Below, one piece after another: positions 8,766 to 17,750 of a stretch of DNA of 55,595 nt. Where the stretch lies: assembly GCA_944380885.1 (NCBI GenBank), contig CALWIZ010000012.1:1-55595 (forward strand), written 5' to 3'. The position numbers and the translations under genes were made by a program. Numbering within the stretch: position 1 is the first letter of the stretch; the number at the start of each line of letters is the position of its first letter. The notes beneath the pieces are model-generated. The model made no database searches. It was not told the origin of the DNA and saw only the letters and a program-made list of their open reading frames with translations. The stretch comes from an uncultured Clostridia bacterium (GTDB lineage: Bacteria > Bacillota > Clostridia > Oscillospirales > Acutalibacteraceae).

Positions 8766-8803
8766 AAAAAACGCGGTCTGATATTTATAGGTATCAGACC
8801 GCG
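8766..8803 (-). terminator. Terminator after the lipoprotein gene
   Basis: A 12-bp stem, CGCGGTCTGATA with TATCAGACCGCG (8772-8803), is followed on the minus strand by six T. It closes the transcript of the lipoprotein and possibly of the phage cassette. Confidence 0.9.
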
Positions 8804-8808
8804 CTGTT

Positions 8809-10020
8809 TCAGTCATTTTCCGTTTCGGTTATAATTTTTTTAAGGTTTTCACGCTGTTTTATATTGAGTTCACCGTCGGAAAATACGGACGAATAAGAAA
8901 ACAAAACATATCCTTCCGTATTTTCATTATCACGGCATATTTCCGCCTGTCTCGCTATGATGTCGGTCGCGGTTCCCCATTCTTCGTTGTCCGGCTGCTG
9001 ATCAGTCCCCGTTTTGTAAAACGCGAGACCTATTTTAAGCCGTGCGCCTTTGCCGTATGACGCCATTTGAGTCCACTGCTCAAGAAGATTCTCGAATTTA
9101 TATTCATCATCCGGATAAGAGAAACCGAAATAAAGCTGAGGAATAATACAGTCAACACAGCCGCTTTCAATCCAGCTTTTCACATCTGCGAAAAGCTCAC
9201 TGTAATTATTTTCAACCGACGCCGCCGGACTTACCGAAAAAACAGTATCCTTACTGTGAAACTTTACGGCGGTATACACTCCGGAAATCAGAGCGTTTAC
9301 ATTCGCGCGCCTCCAGTCATCAAGCGGGAGAGGATTTTCTGTTTCTGCGGTATATTTATCATAGCTCTGCCTGTCAAGCTCAGGGTCAGCGGAGGGATAA
9401 AAGTAATCGTCAAAATGAATACCGTCGACATCATATTTTTCAAGTATCTCACGCACTCCGTTGATGACGAGCTCCCTCACCTCGTATTCCGCGGGGTTTA
9501 AGTATATTCCCGAACATTTAAGCACATTGACATCATTATCCGTATCGTCGTCGGTAAGCCATATGTATGCCGGAGACTGAGGGTCAAGCGACGAAATATC
9601 CTCAGACGCGCTTTGCACTCTGTACGGATTTATCCAGGCGTGCACCTTTATTCCCCGTTCGTGCGATTTTTCGGTTATGTATTCAAGCGGATCAAAATCA
9701 AGCTCCCTTGCGGCGGCGGTCTGAGGATAATACTGTGACTTGTAAAGCGAATCACAGAACGCCCTTACATGAACGTAAATTTCATCTGTCCCAACCGATT
9801 CGCAGTTGTCAAGCGCATTATCAAATTCCGCTTTAAAACCGTTTTCACTTTTAAGCATTGAGTTTATCTCGCTGTATGATATCCATATACCGGCGGAGGC
9901 AGTACCGGAATAATCCGTTATTTTTTCGCCGTATGACGAATTTCCGCTCTCATTGCCTGCCGGTGTGCATCCGCTGAGCAGTGCAAGACATACGCACAGG
10001 CTTATCATGACTTTTCTCAC
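8809..10020 (-). CDS. Lipoprotein, glycoside-hydrolase-like 10 family
   Basis: A 403-residue exported lipoprotein with signal peptide and lipobox LLSGC (Cys18), then a (beta/alpha)8-type domain of the GHL10 family (PF02638, as in YngK). Recognisable pieces are GIWISYSEINSML, the YVHVRAFCDSLY strand, HAWINPYRV and YDVDGIHFDDYFYP. Family members sit outside the membrane and are thought to act on wall or extracellular glycans; the substrate is unknown. The gene starts only 32 bases after the 675-residue phage-type gene and precedes a strong terminator, so it may share a transcript with the capsid cassette. Whether that link is functional cannot be told from sequence. Confidence 0.85.
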   Translation of the reverse strand: MRKVMISLCVCLALLSGCTPAGNESGNSSYGEKITDYSGTASAGIWISYSEINSMLKSENGFKAEFDNALDNCESVGTDEIYVHVRAFCDSLYKSQYYPQTAAARELDFDPLEYITEKSHERGIKVHAWINPYRVQSASEDISSLDPQSPAYIWLTDDDTDNDVNVLKCSGIYLNPAEYEVRELVINGVREILEKYDVDGIHFDDYFYPSADPELDRQSYDKYTAETENPLPLDDWRRANVNALISGVYTAVKFHSKDTVFSVSPAASVENNYSELFADVKSWIESGCVDCIIPQLYFGFSYPDDEYKFENLLEQWTQMASYGKGARLKIGLAFYKTGTDQQPDNEEWGTATDIIARQAEICRDNENTEGYVLFSYSSVFSDGELNIKQRENLKKIITETEND

Positions 10021-10052
10021 TTTATCACCGCTTTCAGAACTGTTATCGCTTT

Positions 10053-12080
10053 TTAAACAGATTCCCTGTAATAAACCGTAAATCCACCCGCTGAAAACGC
10101 GCCGGAAGAGGATATTTCAAGTGACATTTTATTTACCGACGGCATCTCAGGTATCAGCTTTAAGGTTTTAGGACCTCCGTTCATTGCCGGAATTTCACCG
10201 TAAAGCATACTGCCGTTCAGCTTTATATCAGTCTGTCCTTCAGACTCAAAAACAAGAAAAATACTTTGAATATGCTTGCCTTTACCGATATTACCAAGTC
10301 TGTAATGCTTTGTGACCGCACGGCTGAAAAAGGAAAGATTCTCAAAAATCAAGCCGTCTTCCCCCGCAGATACTAAAGTATCCGTATTGCCGCTGAGTCC
10401 TGAGGAATACATTGTCATACCGCTGACGCTCACACACAGAAAGCAGATTTTTCCTCTGATGACAAAAACTCCGATCGGGGAAATTTCACCGAAATTCCAG
10501 ATATAACATACAGGTTTTTCAGTATCCGAGCCGAAATCAATTATAACCGCTTTGCTTCCCGATATCAATATGTAATGATTTCCGTATATAGCAGCATAAG
10601 CCTTTTCTTCCGTTCTCATCCGGAGAAAATCTCCAACCGGAGCAGAAAGTTCCGTTATTTTATTTGAAGACAAATTAAGCGAATATACCGCTTTGTCACT
10701 TCCAAGCCATACCGGTCTGTCAGCATATACAGCACAGGTATTTTTGCAGACGCAGCCTTTGTCGGCACTTAATCGCTTTACTGTAACTGAATCCGCATTA
10801 TAAAATGTTGAACTGTCGTCCGCAAGCAATGAAGTTGTGTTGATTTTACCGCCTTCCTTTATCTTAAGTAGGTAAATTTCATTTTGTTTGAATGCCGCCA
10901 CACCGTCGCTGCACGGAACAAGAGCATTTATGCCGCTGTCGTTTCCTCCCGTATCAAAGCAGGAATCAGCCGGAAAATAGAGTGGATTGGAGCGCGGAAC
11001 GCTGAATACTCTTCCTTTGTCCCTGCCGCCGGAAAAAAGCAGTCTTGCACCGCAGTCGGCGGTGCAGGTACAGGAAACTACACTGCCGATATCGAATCCT
11101 GTATCTTTTCCCGCGGTTATGCTTATATTGTTTTCCGGATACTTGCTCATTTTCGGGACAGGATATTCACCGTCTTCTCCGGTAAAATAAAATATTCCTT
11201 TTGCCCTGTCAATGTTTAAAGTTATCTGCGCGGTATAAAACGTGGCTGTCGCCGTGGTTCCGCCCTCGGGAATAATCCATTCACAGTAATCATCAGGCTC
11301 GTAATATACGCGGCATATTACCGAATCGTTGTCAAGCCCAGAAAAAGGAAGCCTGAAAGTAGATGAATGAGCGTCCGAGGTGTAATACGCCTTGAACCTG
11401 TTTGTGAGTATATTTTCAGATTCAAGAACCTTCGGCGTTCCGGTATATGCTATGCCGAGCGACCTTGACTGTTCATAGCAGGTTCCCCTGCCGTTTATAT
11501 ACACCACCGGAGTATAATACGATATATGCTCGCTCCAAGACTGCATATCTGCGCTCAATTCGTATATGCGATAACCCTTCTGCTGTGTATTATAAATATT
11601 ATGCGTCGTAACAAAGGCAAACACACCGGCCCCACTCACCGCTTCAGCGCTGTAAAAAAGAATATTTTCAGGTATATTGAATTCATCGTTTGAGACCCGG
11701 TTGAATAAGAGATATCCCGCTTGCGAGGACGAGCCGTCAGCGCTTATAAGAAATATACGGCAGAAATAGTGCGCGCCCGACTCGCAGTATTCGCCTACCG
11801 CTATTCTCTTGTATTCATCTCCCGAAAAAAATCCGGCGTCAGTAAGTGTATAAGTAAGCGTGCCGTCATATGTGCTGCTTTCATTCATAATAACCCGGTC
11901 CGCATCAGCCGAAAGACCAGGTCTTGTTTTCAGGGTTCCTTTATTAAACCATATGTTTACTCCGTCAGACAAGGCGTTGTCTGATATAGTATCGGCCGGC
12001 AGGGAAAGGTCCGTTCCTCCGTCCAGCCGCGCGACTGAAAAAGTTTTTACCGAGGTATGCTGTAATGAACTGAATTTCAT
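10053..12080 (-). CDS. Phage-type neck/stabilisation protein (putative)
   Basis: A 675-residue protein, last gene of the head cassette. Its N-terminus has LDGGTDLSLPADTISDNALSDGVNIWFNKG, then TLKTRPGL. This pattern resembles the start of podovirus packaged-DNA stabilisation or tail-hub beta-propeller proteins. The rest is beta-rich, with many short strands, no membrane segment and no signal peptide. It starts 5 bases after the adaptor gene. The family call rests on the N-terminal pattern and on position after portal and adaptor. A tailspike or other structural role cannot be excluded. Confidence 0.55.
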   Translation of the reverse strand: MKFSSLQHTSVKTFSVARLDGGTDLSLPADTISDNALSDGVNIWFNKGTLKTRPGLSADADRVIMNESSTYDGTLTYTLTDAGFFSGDEYKRIAVGEYCESGAHYFCRIFLISADGSSSQAGYLLFNRVSNDEFNIPENILFYSAEAVSGAGVFAFVTTHNIYNTQQKGYRIYELSADMQSWSEHISYYTPVVYINGRGTCYEQSRSLGIAYTGTPKVLESENILTNRFKAYYTSDAHSSTFRLPFSGLDNDSVICRVYYEPDDYCEWIIPEGGTTATATFYTAQITLNIDRAKGIFYFTGEDGEYPVPKMSKYPENNISITAGKDTGFDIGSVVSCTCTADCGARLLFSGGRDKGRVFSVPRSNPLYFPADSCFDTGGNDSGINALVPCSDGVAAFKQNEIYLLKIKEGGKINTTSLLADDSSTFYNADSVTVKRLSADKGCVCKNTCAVYADRPVWLGSDKAVYSLNLSSNKITELSAPVGDFLRMRTEEKAYAAIYGNHYILISGSKAVIIDFGSDTEKPVCYIWNFGEISPIGVFVIRGKICFLCVSVSGMTMYSSGLSGNTDTLVSAGEDGLIFENLSFFSRAVTKHYRLGNIGKGKHIQSIFLVFESEGQTDIKLNGSMLYGEIPAMNGGPKTLKLIPEMPSVNKMSLEISSSGAFSAGGFTVYYRESV

Positions 12081-12085
12081 AGCGC

Positions 12086-12433
12086 CTACCCCTCATAAAC
12101 TGTCGGCAGACAGTCTTTGACCGCCGAAACCGAAGCCAGTGCCGCCGCACGTTTTGAATTGTATATTTCGGTGAAAATACCGTTTTTGCCCGTGTCGCCC
12201 TCTGTAAGGGTTAAAAGCATAGCCGTTCCGTAGCAAAGAGCGTCCGTCTCGGCCGCGGTCAGCTCAAGAGTATCGGAAAGACTGCTCACCGGCTCACGCT
12301 TAAGGTCGGCAAGTATCCTGCATATAAGCTCCGCTCCCTTTGCCTCAAAGCTTCTCTGCGAAGCGGCGCAGTCAGAGCCGACTGCATATCCACACAGCAC
12401 CGCCGCCTTTTTAAGAATATCAAATCCCGTCAC
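12086..12433 (-). CDS. Head-tail adaptor-like protein (putative)
   Basis: A 115-residue, mostly helical protein starting with GTG and overlapping the portal gene by 14 bases. The pattern of two long helices (ILKKAAVLCGYAV; ELTAAETDALCYGTAMLLTL) and the position directly after the portal gene suggest a gp6-like head-completion adaptor. No diagnostic motif is present, so the call is by context. Confidence 0.5.
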   Translation of the reverse strand: MTGFDILKKAAVLCGYAVGSDCAASQRSFEAKGAELICRILADLKREPVSSLSDTLELTAAETDALCYGTAMLLTLTEGDTGKNGIFTEIYNSKRAAALASVSAVKDCLPTVYEG

Positions 12434-14015
12434 CGTAAGCCACCTCCGTATCCGTATTTTCTGATAATAGTCCGTCTTTGTCGGGAACTATGCCGTCCGG
12501 CAGGCGTTCAAGAAACTGCCTGCGGTCTATTATTCCCTTTTCGTAAAGAGTCACCAGCGTATTCACGCACTCGCTTTCGCTGTATACCGTTCCCGCGCCT
12601 ACGCTTATTTTGGCATTTATTATGAGACCCCTGTATCTGCCGGAGTCAAACGGCATATACCATGTGCCTTTCCGGTCGTTTAGCTTTATCTTCCTTTTCC
12701 CGTAACAGGTTATCCAGAAATCCGCCCAGATTCTTGAAACCTCACCGGCAAACGAGTAAAATCGGTTCTTCACTATCTGGAGCGGCATTACCGCGGCGTC
12801 ACGCATTGTAATAAGCGCCGTTGCGTTGTCGGCGCGGCTGTCTCCGAGCGCAACCTCGTTAGCGCCGCTCTGTGTCAGCGTATTGTTTATAAGCGACTGC
12901 GCGCTGCTGTCAAAATTCGCCGAGAAATCCGGCGGAGAGACATATCTGACCGCGCCGTTCACCTCGTCGCTGCTGCCGAACACCTTTATTATCTGTCCCG
13001 GCTCGTTGGTAATGCCGTCAGGCACTGTGTCTCCGTTTATTACCATCATTGGCATACCCGCCGTCATCGCCGACCAAACATTTGCGGTGATCATGCGGTT
13101 TATGGCAATCTGGTTCGGAATAAGATAGGTTATCTCGCTTTCCCCGTAAACCGTATTACCGCGCCGTTCCCAGCGGAAAAGCGCCAGCGGATAAAGCCTG
13201 AGTCCCGTTTCATATTCCTCTCTTACAACGGCGTTTTCGGTTACCTTTACACTTTTAATTGTATAGCTTCCGTCGGATTTATATTCCTTATAAAGCTTTG
13301 TAAGTACGGCAATTTTTCCGTCCGACGATCCGTTTTCAATCATACGCAGGGTTATCCTGTCAGCCCCGAATGTCCTCGCCTCACGCAGGACGTCGTCTGT
13401 CTCACGCCGGCTCGATATTATTATATACGGCTGTTTCTGAACCTCATAAAGATACGGATCGGCAAAAAAAACGTTATCTATGTCAAGCACCTCGCAGGCT
13501 ATGTCACCCGTTATAGGTATTTTCTTTTCCGCGTCGGCGTAAAGTCCCGTGCTGACTGACGGATCCCAGTAGGTATAAAGCACACCGGTGCCTGTCACAT
13601 ACGCGTTTCTCAGAACCCTTTCATTAAGCAGAGTAAGATTTACCCTTTCCGCCGTAACGTCGTAATAATCGCTCAGCGCCGACATCACACTGTTTATTTC
13701 CTCTGTCTCGTTTTTGTACCCGCCGGAACGAAGCGTCCGGTAATCTGCCGGCACCGCCGGAACTCCCTCCGCCGAAAAAGTGACCGTAAGCGGGTTGCTT
13801 AAAATCTGCGACATTTTATAGTCGCCTATTCTTTTAATTATATTGTGCCGAACAAGCGGACGGTCGTTTCCGCATTTGGCTCCGTACCACTGGTCGCCGA
13901 TGTAAAACCGTTCGTTTATACGGTTCTGCTCATACATTCCGCGCTTTCCGAGAGCCGCCTTGAAATCGGCGGCTTCACGGTATTCGCCGAAAATTTCATA
14001 AGGTGTATTTTTCAT
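12420..14015 (-). CDS. Phage portal protein
   Basis: A 531-residue portal-like protein forming the ring at the capsid vertex through which DNA is packaged. The N-terminal section has RFYIGDQWYG and RHNIIKRIGDYKMSQILSNP. The middle holds a portal-like wing and clip region, and the long helical stretch around NATALITMRDAAVMPLQIVKNRFYSF fits the stem and crown. The C-terminus includes FLERLPDGIVPDK. These features match SPP1/P22-like portals used with helical clip adaptors. It follows the capsid gene by 59 bases. The usual order is terminase, portal, scaffold, capsid, so having portal after capsid is unusual. Confidence 0.75.
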   Translation of the reverse strand: MKNTPYEIFGEYREAADFKAALGKRGMYEQNRINERFYIGDQWYGAKCGNDRPLVRHNIIKRIGDYKMSQILSNPLTVTFSAEGVPAVPADYRTLRSGGYKNETEEINSVMSALSDYYDVTAERVNLTLLNERVLRNAYVTGTGVLYTYWDPSVSTGLYADAEKKIPITGDIACEVLDIDNVFFADPYLYEVQKQPYIIISSRRETDDVLREARTFGADRITLRMIENGSSDGKIAVLTKLYKEYKSDGSYTIKSVKVTENAVVREEYETGLRLYPLALFRWERRGNTVYGESEITYLIPNQIAINRMITANVWSAMTAGMPMMVINGDTVPDGITNEPGQIIKVFGSSDEVNGAVRYVSPPDFSANFDSSAQSLINNTLTQSGANEVALGDSRADNATALITMRDAAVMPLQIVKNRFYSFAGEVSRIWADFWITCYGKRKIKLNDRKGTWYMPFDSGRYRGLIINAKISVGAGTVYSESECVNTLVTLYEKGIIDRRQFLERLPDGIVPDKDGLLSENTDTEVAYGDGI

Positions 14016-14074
14016 ACGGTCATTTCTCCTTTAAAACTGCTCGCGGGGGAGTTGCCTCCCCCGGAGCTTCGGAT

Positions 14075-15253
14075 TTATTCGTTTACGGTAACCTTGACTA
14101 CCTTGGAGTCAGTGCCGCCCATCGAGTCGGCAATGACCTTTACGAAGAAGTAATACTCTCCGGCTTCAAGCTCTGTCGGAATAGTATAGGAAGCGGAGTT
14201 CGCGCCGCCTATCTTAACCGGCGACTTTCCGTTTTCGTCAGCGCAGGTGTACCACTGGTAGGTAAGCGCCGCCGTGCTTGACGCGGTTACGCTGAGCGAG
14301 CCGCTTATGCTTCCGGCTGTAACGGTTTTGTCAGTCGGCTGAGAAGAAATGGTTATCTGCGGAGCAATCCATGCCCATACTGCGTCAAGACCGCTCTTGT
14401 TTACGAATACATCGTAATAAATGCGGTAATCGAACTTGTACGCGTCGGCATCAATATTCTGCTCGGGAGTGAAAATCCTCATTTTCTCGGTCTTCTTTAC
14501 AAGATGAGCGCCGTTCTTCGGGCAAACAAGCATGTATACCTCTCTCGCGTTCTCCGCCGGTGTAAAGCCGCCGGCGGCTCCGCTGTTGAAGGTGTAGGCA
14601 GTCTTCATACGCTCGGACACCACAGGAATGATAGCAACTCCGTTTATTGATTTCACCTTAAGGGTAATTTCGCCCTGTCTGAAATCTGAAACGGTTATCA
14701 TTCTTGATATTTCGGCGCTGTTCTGAAGCGCGGCGTACATATAGCTGTCCACAAACGCTACAAGCTCCTCGTCATAGCCTACCTTGGACTGCACCTCGTT
14801 TATAAGTCTGCACAGCGCCTCGTAAGGCTTTTCGGTATCGCCCTCGACAAGGTTGGCGCGTGTAGCGGCAAGACCGGCGAGTTTTGAAATCACATAAGCG
14901 TCGCACTCGGGCACAACCTTTGTGCGGACATACTCGCCGAGTATCTTGCCTGCAAGATTGGCGATTCCGGTCTCGCTCATATCCTCACGGTCTATCTGAA
15001 GCGAGCGGGCGCGGTCCATCGCCATTGTGTAAGAGGTATTTGCAACCGTGATGGCGCCTTTTGTAAAACCGGTGTCACGGTCATAGTCGGCAAGTCCCTG
15101 AAAATCAACATCGGGGATTATAACCGTTTTCGCTCCCACAAACTTCGCGGCAAGAGCGGTATCGGCAAAAAATCCGGTCGCGCTCTTCTGGGCGAACATC
15201 TTATCAAGCTCTTCTGAATATCTTACAGCGTTTTCTATTGAATTTATTGACAT
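14075..15253 (-). CDS. Major capsid protein with C-terminal Ig-like domain
   Basis: A 392-residue protein. Residues about 1-300 fit an HK97-fold capsid protein of the P22/coat type: the N-terminal arm has FVGAKTVIIPDVDFQGLADYD, followed by the segment RARSLQIDREDMSETGI and a C-terminal YDVFVNKSGLDAVWAW. Residues about 301-392 form an Ig-like domain (QPTDKTVTAGS; LTYQWYTCADENGKSPV; a final KVVKVTVNE strand). Surface Ig-like additions on capsids are known to help attachment to mucus or cell-surface glycans. The gene lies between the scaffold-like gene (18-base gap) and the portal gene. Confidence 0.78.
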   Translation of the reverse strand: MSINSIENAVRYSEELDKMFAQKSATGFFADTALAAKFVGAKTVIIPDVDFQGLADYDRDTGFTKGAITVANTSYTMAMDRARSLQIDREDMSETGIANLAGKILGEYVRTKVVPECDAYVISKLAGLAATRANLVEGDTEKPYEALCRLINEVQSKVGYDEELVAFVDSYMYAALQNSAEISRMITVSDFRQGEITLKVKSINGVAIIPVVSERMKTAYTFNSGAAGGFTPAENAREVYMLVCPKNGAHLVKKTEKMRIFTPEQNIDADAYKFDYRIYYDVFVNKSGLDAVWAWIAPQITISSQPTDKTVTAGSISGSLSVTASSTAALTYQWYTCADENGKSPVKIGGANSASYTIPTELEAGEYYFFVKVIADSMGGTDSKVVKVTVNE

Positions 15254-15271
15254 ATTTTTCTTCCTTTCATC

Positions 15272-15913
15272 TTATCGCCATAGGCCTTTTAAAAATTCTG
15301 CGGTTTCGGGATTTACGGCTGAACCGCGGTCGGTCTGCGGTCCTATGCCGGATTTTTCTGCGTTCTGCCTCTCGGCTGACGCTCTTGCCGCCGCGCGCTT
15401 TGCCTCAAGACGGTACCTCAGATACTCGTCAAGAAGCATAGTACCCTTCATAGCGGCGTTTTCAACTACTGTTTCAGGCAGGTCGGACGGCTCCTTTATA
15501 TCTGGAAAATACTTGTTAAGCTCCTTAAAGCCCATATCGCCTTCCCCGCTTTTTTCAAGACCGATTATATATTCCGCCATTTCCCCGTTGCCGCCGCATT
15601 TATCCGCAAGCTCCTTTTTTCTCGCCTCGGTGCGGTCATTATCAAGCTCACGTATAAATTCCGGAACACTTTTGCCGCTCTTTGAGGCTATACGCCGCAG
15701 ATTCTCGTAATCGTCTGAAATAGCGTCGAATTTCAGTCCCTTCTGGGCGAGGACCGCCGCCTCGTCCAAAGCCAGATTGCGTATTTCCTTATTGTATTTT
15801 ACCGGAACGAATATTTCCTTTTCGGCTGTCGGTCTGGTGTCCTCTTCAGCCGGCGTTTCGTTTATTTCCCCGCCGCCGGTTTGCGGCAAAGATTTTAAAC
15901 TCTCGTTATCCAA
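15272..15913 (-). CDS. Capsid scaffold-like protein (putative)
   Basis: A 213-residue acidic, helix-rich protein directly before the capsid gene. Its disordered N-terminus (GGGEINETPAEEDTRPTAEKE), charged helices in the middle and alanine/arginine-rich C-terminal helix (YRLEAKRAAARASAERQNAEK) are typical of phage scaffolding proteins, which are poorly conserved in sequence. The start is a TTG with AAGGAAG upstream. Position between terminase and capsid genes supports the role; there is no direct motif. Confidence 0.6.
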   Translation of the reverse strand: MDNESLKSLPQTGGGEINETPAEEDTRPTAEKEIFVPVKYNKEIRNLALDEAAVLAQKGLKFDAISDDYENLRRIASKSGKSVPEFIRELDNDRTEARKKELADKCGGNGEMAEYIIGLEKSGEGDMGFKELNKYFPDIKEPSDLPETVVENAAMKGTMLLDEYLRYRLEAKRAAARASAERQNAEKSGIGPQTDRGSAVNPETAEFLKGLWR

Positions 15914-15933
15914 ATTTATTCTTCCTTTCTGCT

Positions 15934-16122
15934 TTACTCCTGTTTTGTCCCGTCGTAGGACAGGAAATTACTGTACTCCCTGCGGAGCCTTTCAAGCTCC
16001 TCGCTGTCCTGACGCTTTACTCTGCTTTTTTCGCGCGCGCCGGTATCAGGCGATGTGCTTCCTATCACAAACCCGGTAAGAAACGCCGCCGCGGCGCAGA
16101 TAAAAATTACAAACAACATCAT
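15934..16122 (-). CDS. Small membrane protein in the head cassette
   Basis: A 62-residue protein with one N-terminal hydrophobic segment (MMLFVIFICAAAAFLTGFVIG) and a charged tail containing EELERLRREYSNFL. It overlaps the terminase gene by 4 bases (ATGA), so translation is coupled. I do not recognise a family. A one-pass membrane protein between terminase and scaffold genes is odd for a head module. It could anchor assembly at the membrane, or be an old holin-like remnant. Confidence 0.6.
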   Translation of the reverse strand: MMLFVIFICAAAAFLTGFVIGSTSPDTGAREKSRVKRQDSEELERLRREYSNFLSYDGTKQE

Positions 16123-17426
16123 ATATCCCAGCCTCCGTTAATATCCGACCCTGTTATTGCGGAAATATCGTCCGCTTTTTTTATTTCCTCACGGTGCGGC
16201 CGGAAATGCTTTACGTCCTCGAAAGCATACCGCAAGGCGTCGCAGAGATGATTGTCGCTGTCCTTAGGCAGGCGCAGTCCGTTTTCCGAAGCCCTGTCGT
16301 CATATACATATGAGGAAAGCTCCCTTATCATATTGACGCAGTCCGGATTCACGGTTATACGGTATTCGTTTATGGCGGCGATACCGTTTAATATACTGTC
16401 CCTGCCTTTAACCGACGGAATTATCCTGCTTATTCCCATACGCCGCAGGTCGTCGTTTGACTTCGGCTCCGCGCAGTCAGCCCTGATACGCTCCTTCGCG
16501 AAGCCGAGTTTTCTGATTGCTTCGGCAATATCACTGTTAAGCATACGCTTTTTGCAGAACTCGCAGTAAATATACAGCTCTCTGTCAACCGGATTGGCCG
16601 CAAATCCCACAAAGCCGGTAGGGTCGTTTGTGTAGCCGTAGTCGAGGCCGAAAAAGCTCTTCCACTTGTAACGTTCGTTTTCTGGTATTTCTTTTTTTCC
16701 GACCGTCCAGTTCTCGTACACCAGTCCCTCGGAAATTCCCCAGTTGCCAAGGCCCGCCACCTCGTATTTGCGGGGATTTTCCTTTTTCATACGCTCGAAC
16801 ACCGCCCTGTCCGCCGCGTCGAGGAACTCATTTATAAGATAGTTGGTGGAAAATACCGCCGTGCGGTCGTCCGGCTTGTCAAAAAAGCGCTTTTTAAGCC
16901 AGTGCGAACCGCTCCACGGATTGAATGTAAGAGTGGTCTGCTTGTATAAGGGCGGCTCTACCGTTCCCCTCGGCACCGATAAGTCGAGCTTGTCAAAATC
17001 CGCCTCAGATGATATTTCAAACGCTTCCTCTATCCATACAAAATTAAGGTATCCGGCGGATACGGTGGTTGAGGCGAGCTTTAAAACATCGTCGAATCCC
17101 CTGAAAAGAATTTTCTGTCCCGTAGGCAGATAGGTCATTTCCATAGGAGATACGGTATTTTTCCAAAGATGGGAAACGCCCAAACGCTCCTGCGCCCATT
17201 TAAGCTGAGCGAAGGTGCTGTCCCTGTGGGTGTTCATCACCTGCCGCACTACAAGCAGATTGCTGTTTTCGAGCTTCATCAGCCTGAAAATGAAATTAAG
17301 CGCGGTCGTTGCGGATTTTTTGGAGCCCTTGCCGCCTTTTAATACCCTGTATCTTTTTTCGCAGTTCCAGAATTCCTCATATCCTCCGCCGATTATCTCA
17401 GAAAGTTTGACCTGAGAGGTCGTCAA
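16119..17426 (-). CDS. terL: Phage terminase large subunit
   Basis: A 435-residue DNA-packaging ATPase/nuclease with apparently complete active sites. Walker A is GGKGSKKS (residues 31-38) and the Walker B region is NFVWIEEAFE. The RNase H-like nuclease aspartates fall in FFGLDYGYTNDPTGF, RADCAEPKSNDDLRRMG and SDNHLCDALRYAFED. The length is normal for this family and no frame damage is seen, so the motor looks functional rather than decayed. It overlaps the upstream small-terminase gene by 29 bases. Confidence 0.92.
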   Translation of the reverse strand: MTTSQVKLSEIIGGGYEEFWNCEKRYRVLKGGKGSKKSATTALNFIFRLMKLENSNLLVVRQVMNTHRDSTFAQLKWAQERLGVSHLWKNTVSPMEMTYLPTGQKILFRGFDDVLKLASTTVSAGYLNFVWIEEAFEISSEADFDKLDLSVPRGTVEPPLYKQTTLTFNPWSGSHWLKKRFFDKPDDRTAVFSTNYLINEFLDAADRAVFERMKKENPRKYEVAGLGNWGISEGLVYENWTVGKKEIPENERYKWKSFFGLDYGYTNDPTGFVGFAANPVDRELYIYCEFCKKRMLNSDIAEAIRKLGFAKERIRADCAEPKSNDDLRRMGISRIIPSVKGRDSILNGIAAINEYRITVNPDCVNMIRELSSYVYDDRASENGLRLPKDSDNHLCDALRYAFEDVKHFRPHREEIKKADDISAITGSDINGGWDI

Positions 17427-17676
17427 TAATAGTCACCGCCCTTACACCTCCCGTTTTTTCCGGCTCTTTTTCACTTACGATCGAACGCAGCTCCTTTATC
17501 GCGGATAAATCGCCCGCCGCCGCTTTTTTGTAAAGCGCTACCATTACCGCGGTTTTTCTTGTGGGATTTTTAACCTCAAATCCCTCGTCTTTAAGCGACT
17601 GTGCTTCCGTCTCAGAAAGCCTTTCATTAAGCAGCGTTTTGAGCGTTTTATAAAGCAGCTTGTCATTCTCACGCAT
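17398..17676 (-). CDS. terS: Terminase small subunit-like protein
   Basis: A 92-residue protein, first gene of the head cassette. Its C-terminal half, ALYKKAAAGDLSAIKELRSIV, has the pattern of the oligomerisation region of small terminase subunits, which recognise the packaging site. An obvious N-terminal HTH is not clear; the first 50 residues are charged helices. The start ATG has GGGAGGG upstream. Position immediately before the large subunit supports the call. Upstream I see a possible -10 (TATTAT) but no good -35. Confidence 0.65.
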   Translation of the reverse strand: MRENDKLLYKTLKTLLNERLSETEAQSLKDEGFEVKNPTRKTAVMVALYKKAAAGDLSAIKELRSIVSEKEPEKTGGVRAVTIIDDLSGQTF

Positions 17677-17750
17677 TGTGTATCCCTCCCGGCTATCAGA
17701 TAATACCTCTTTTCAATGCGACATTCACCGACATCTTTTTAAAAGAAATA

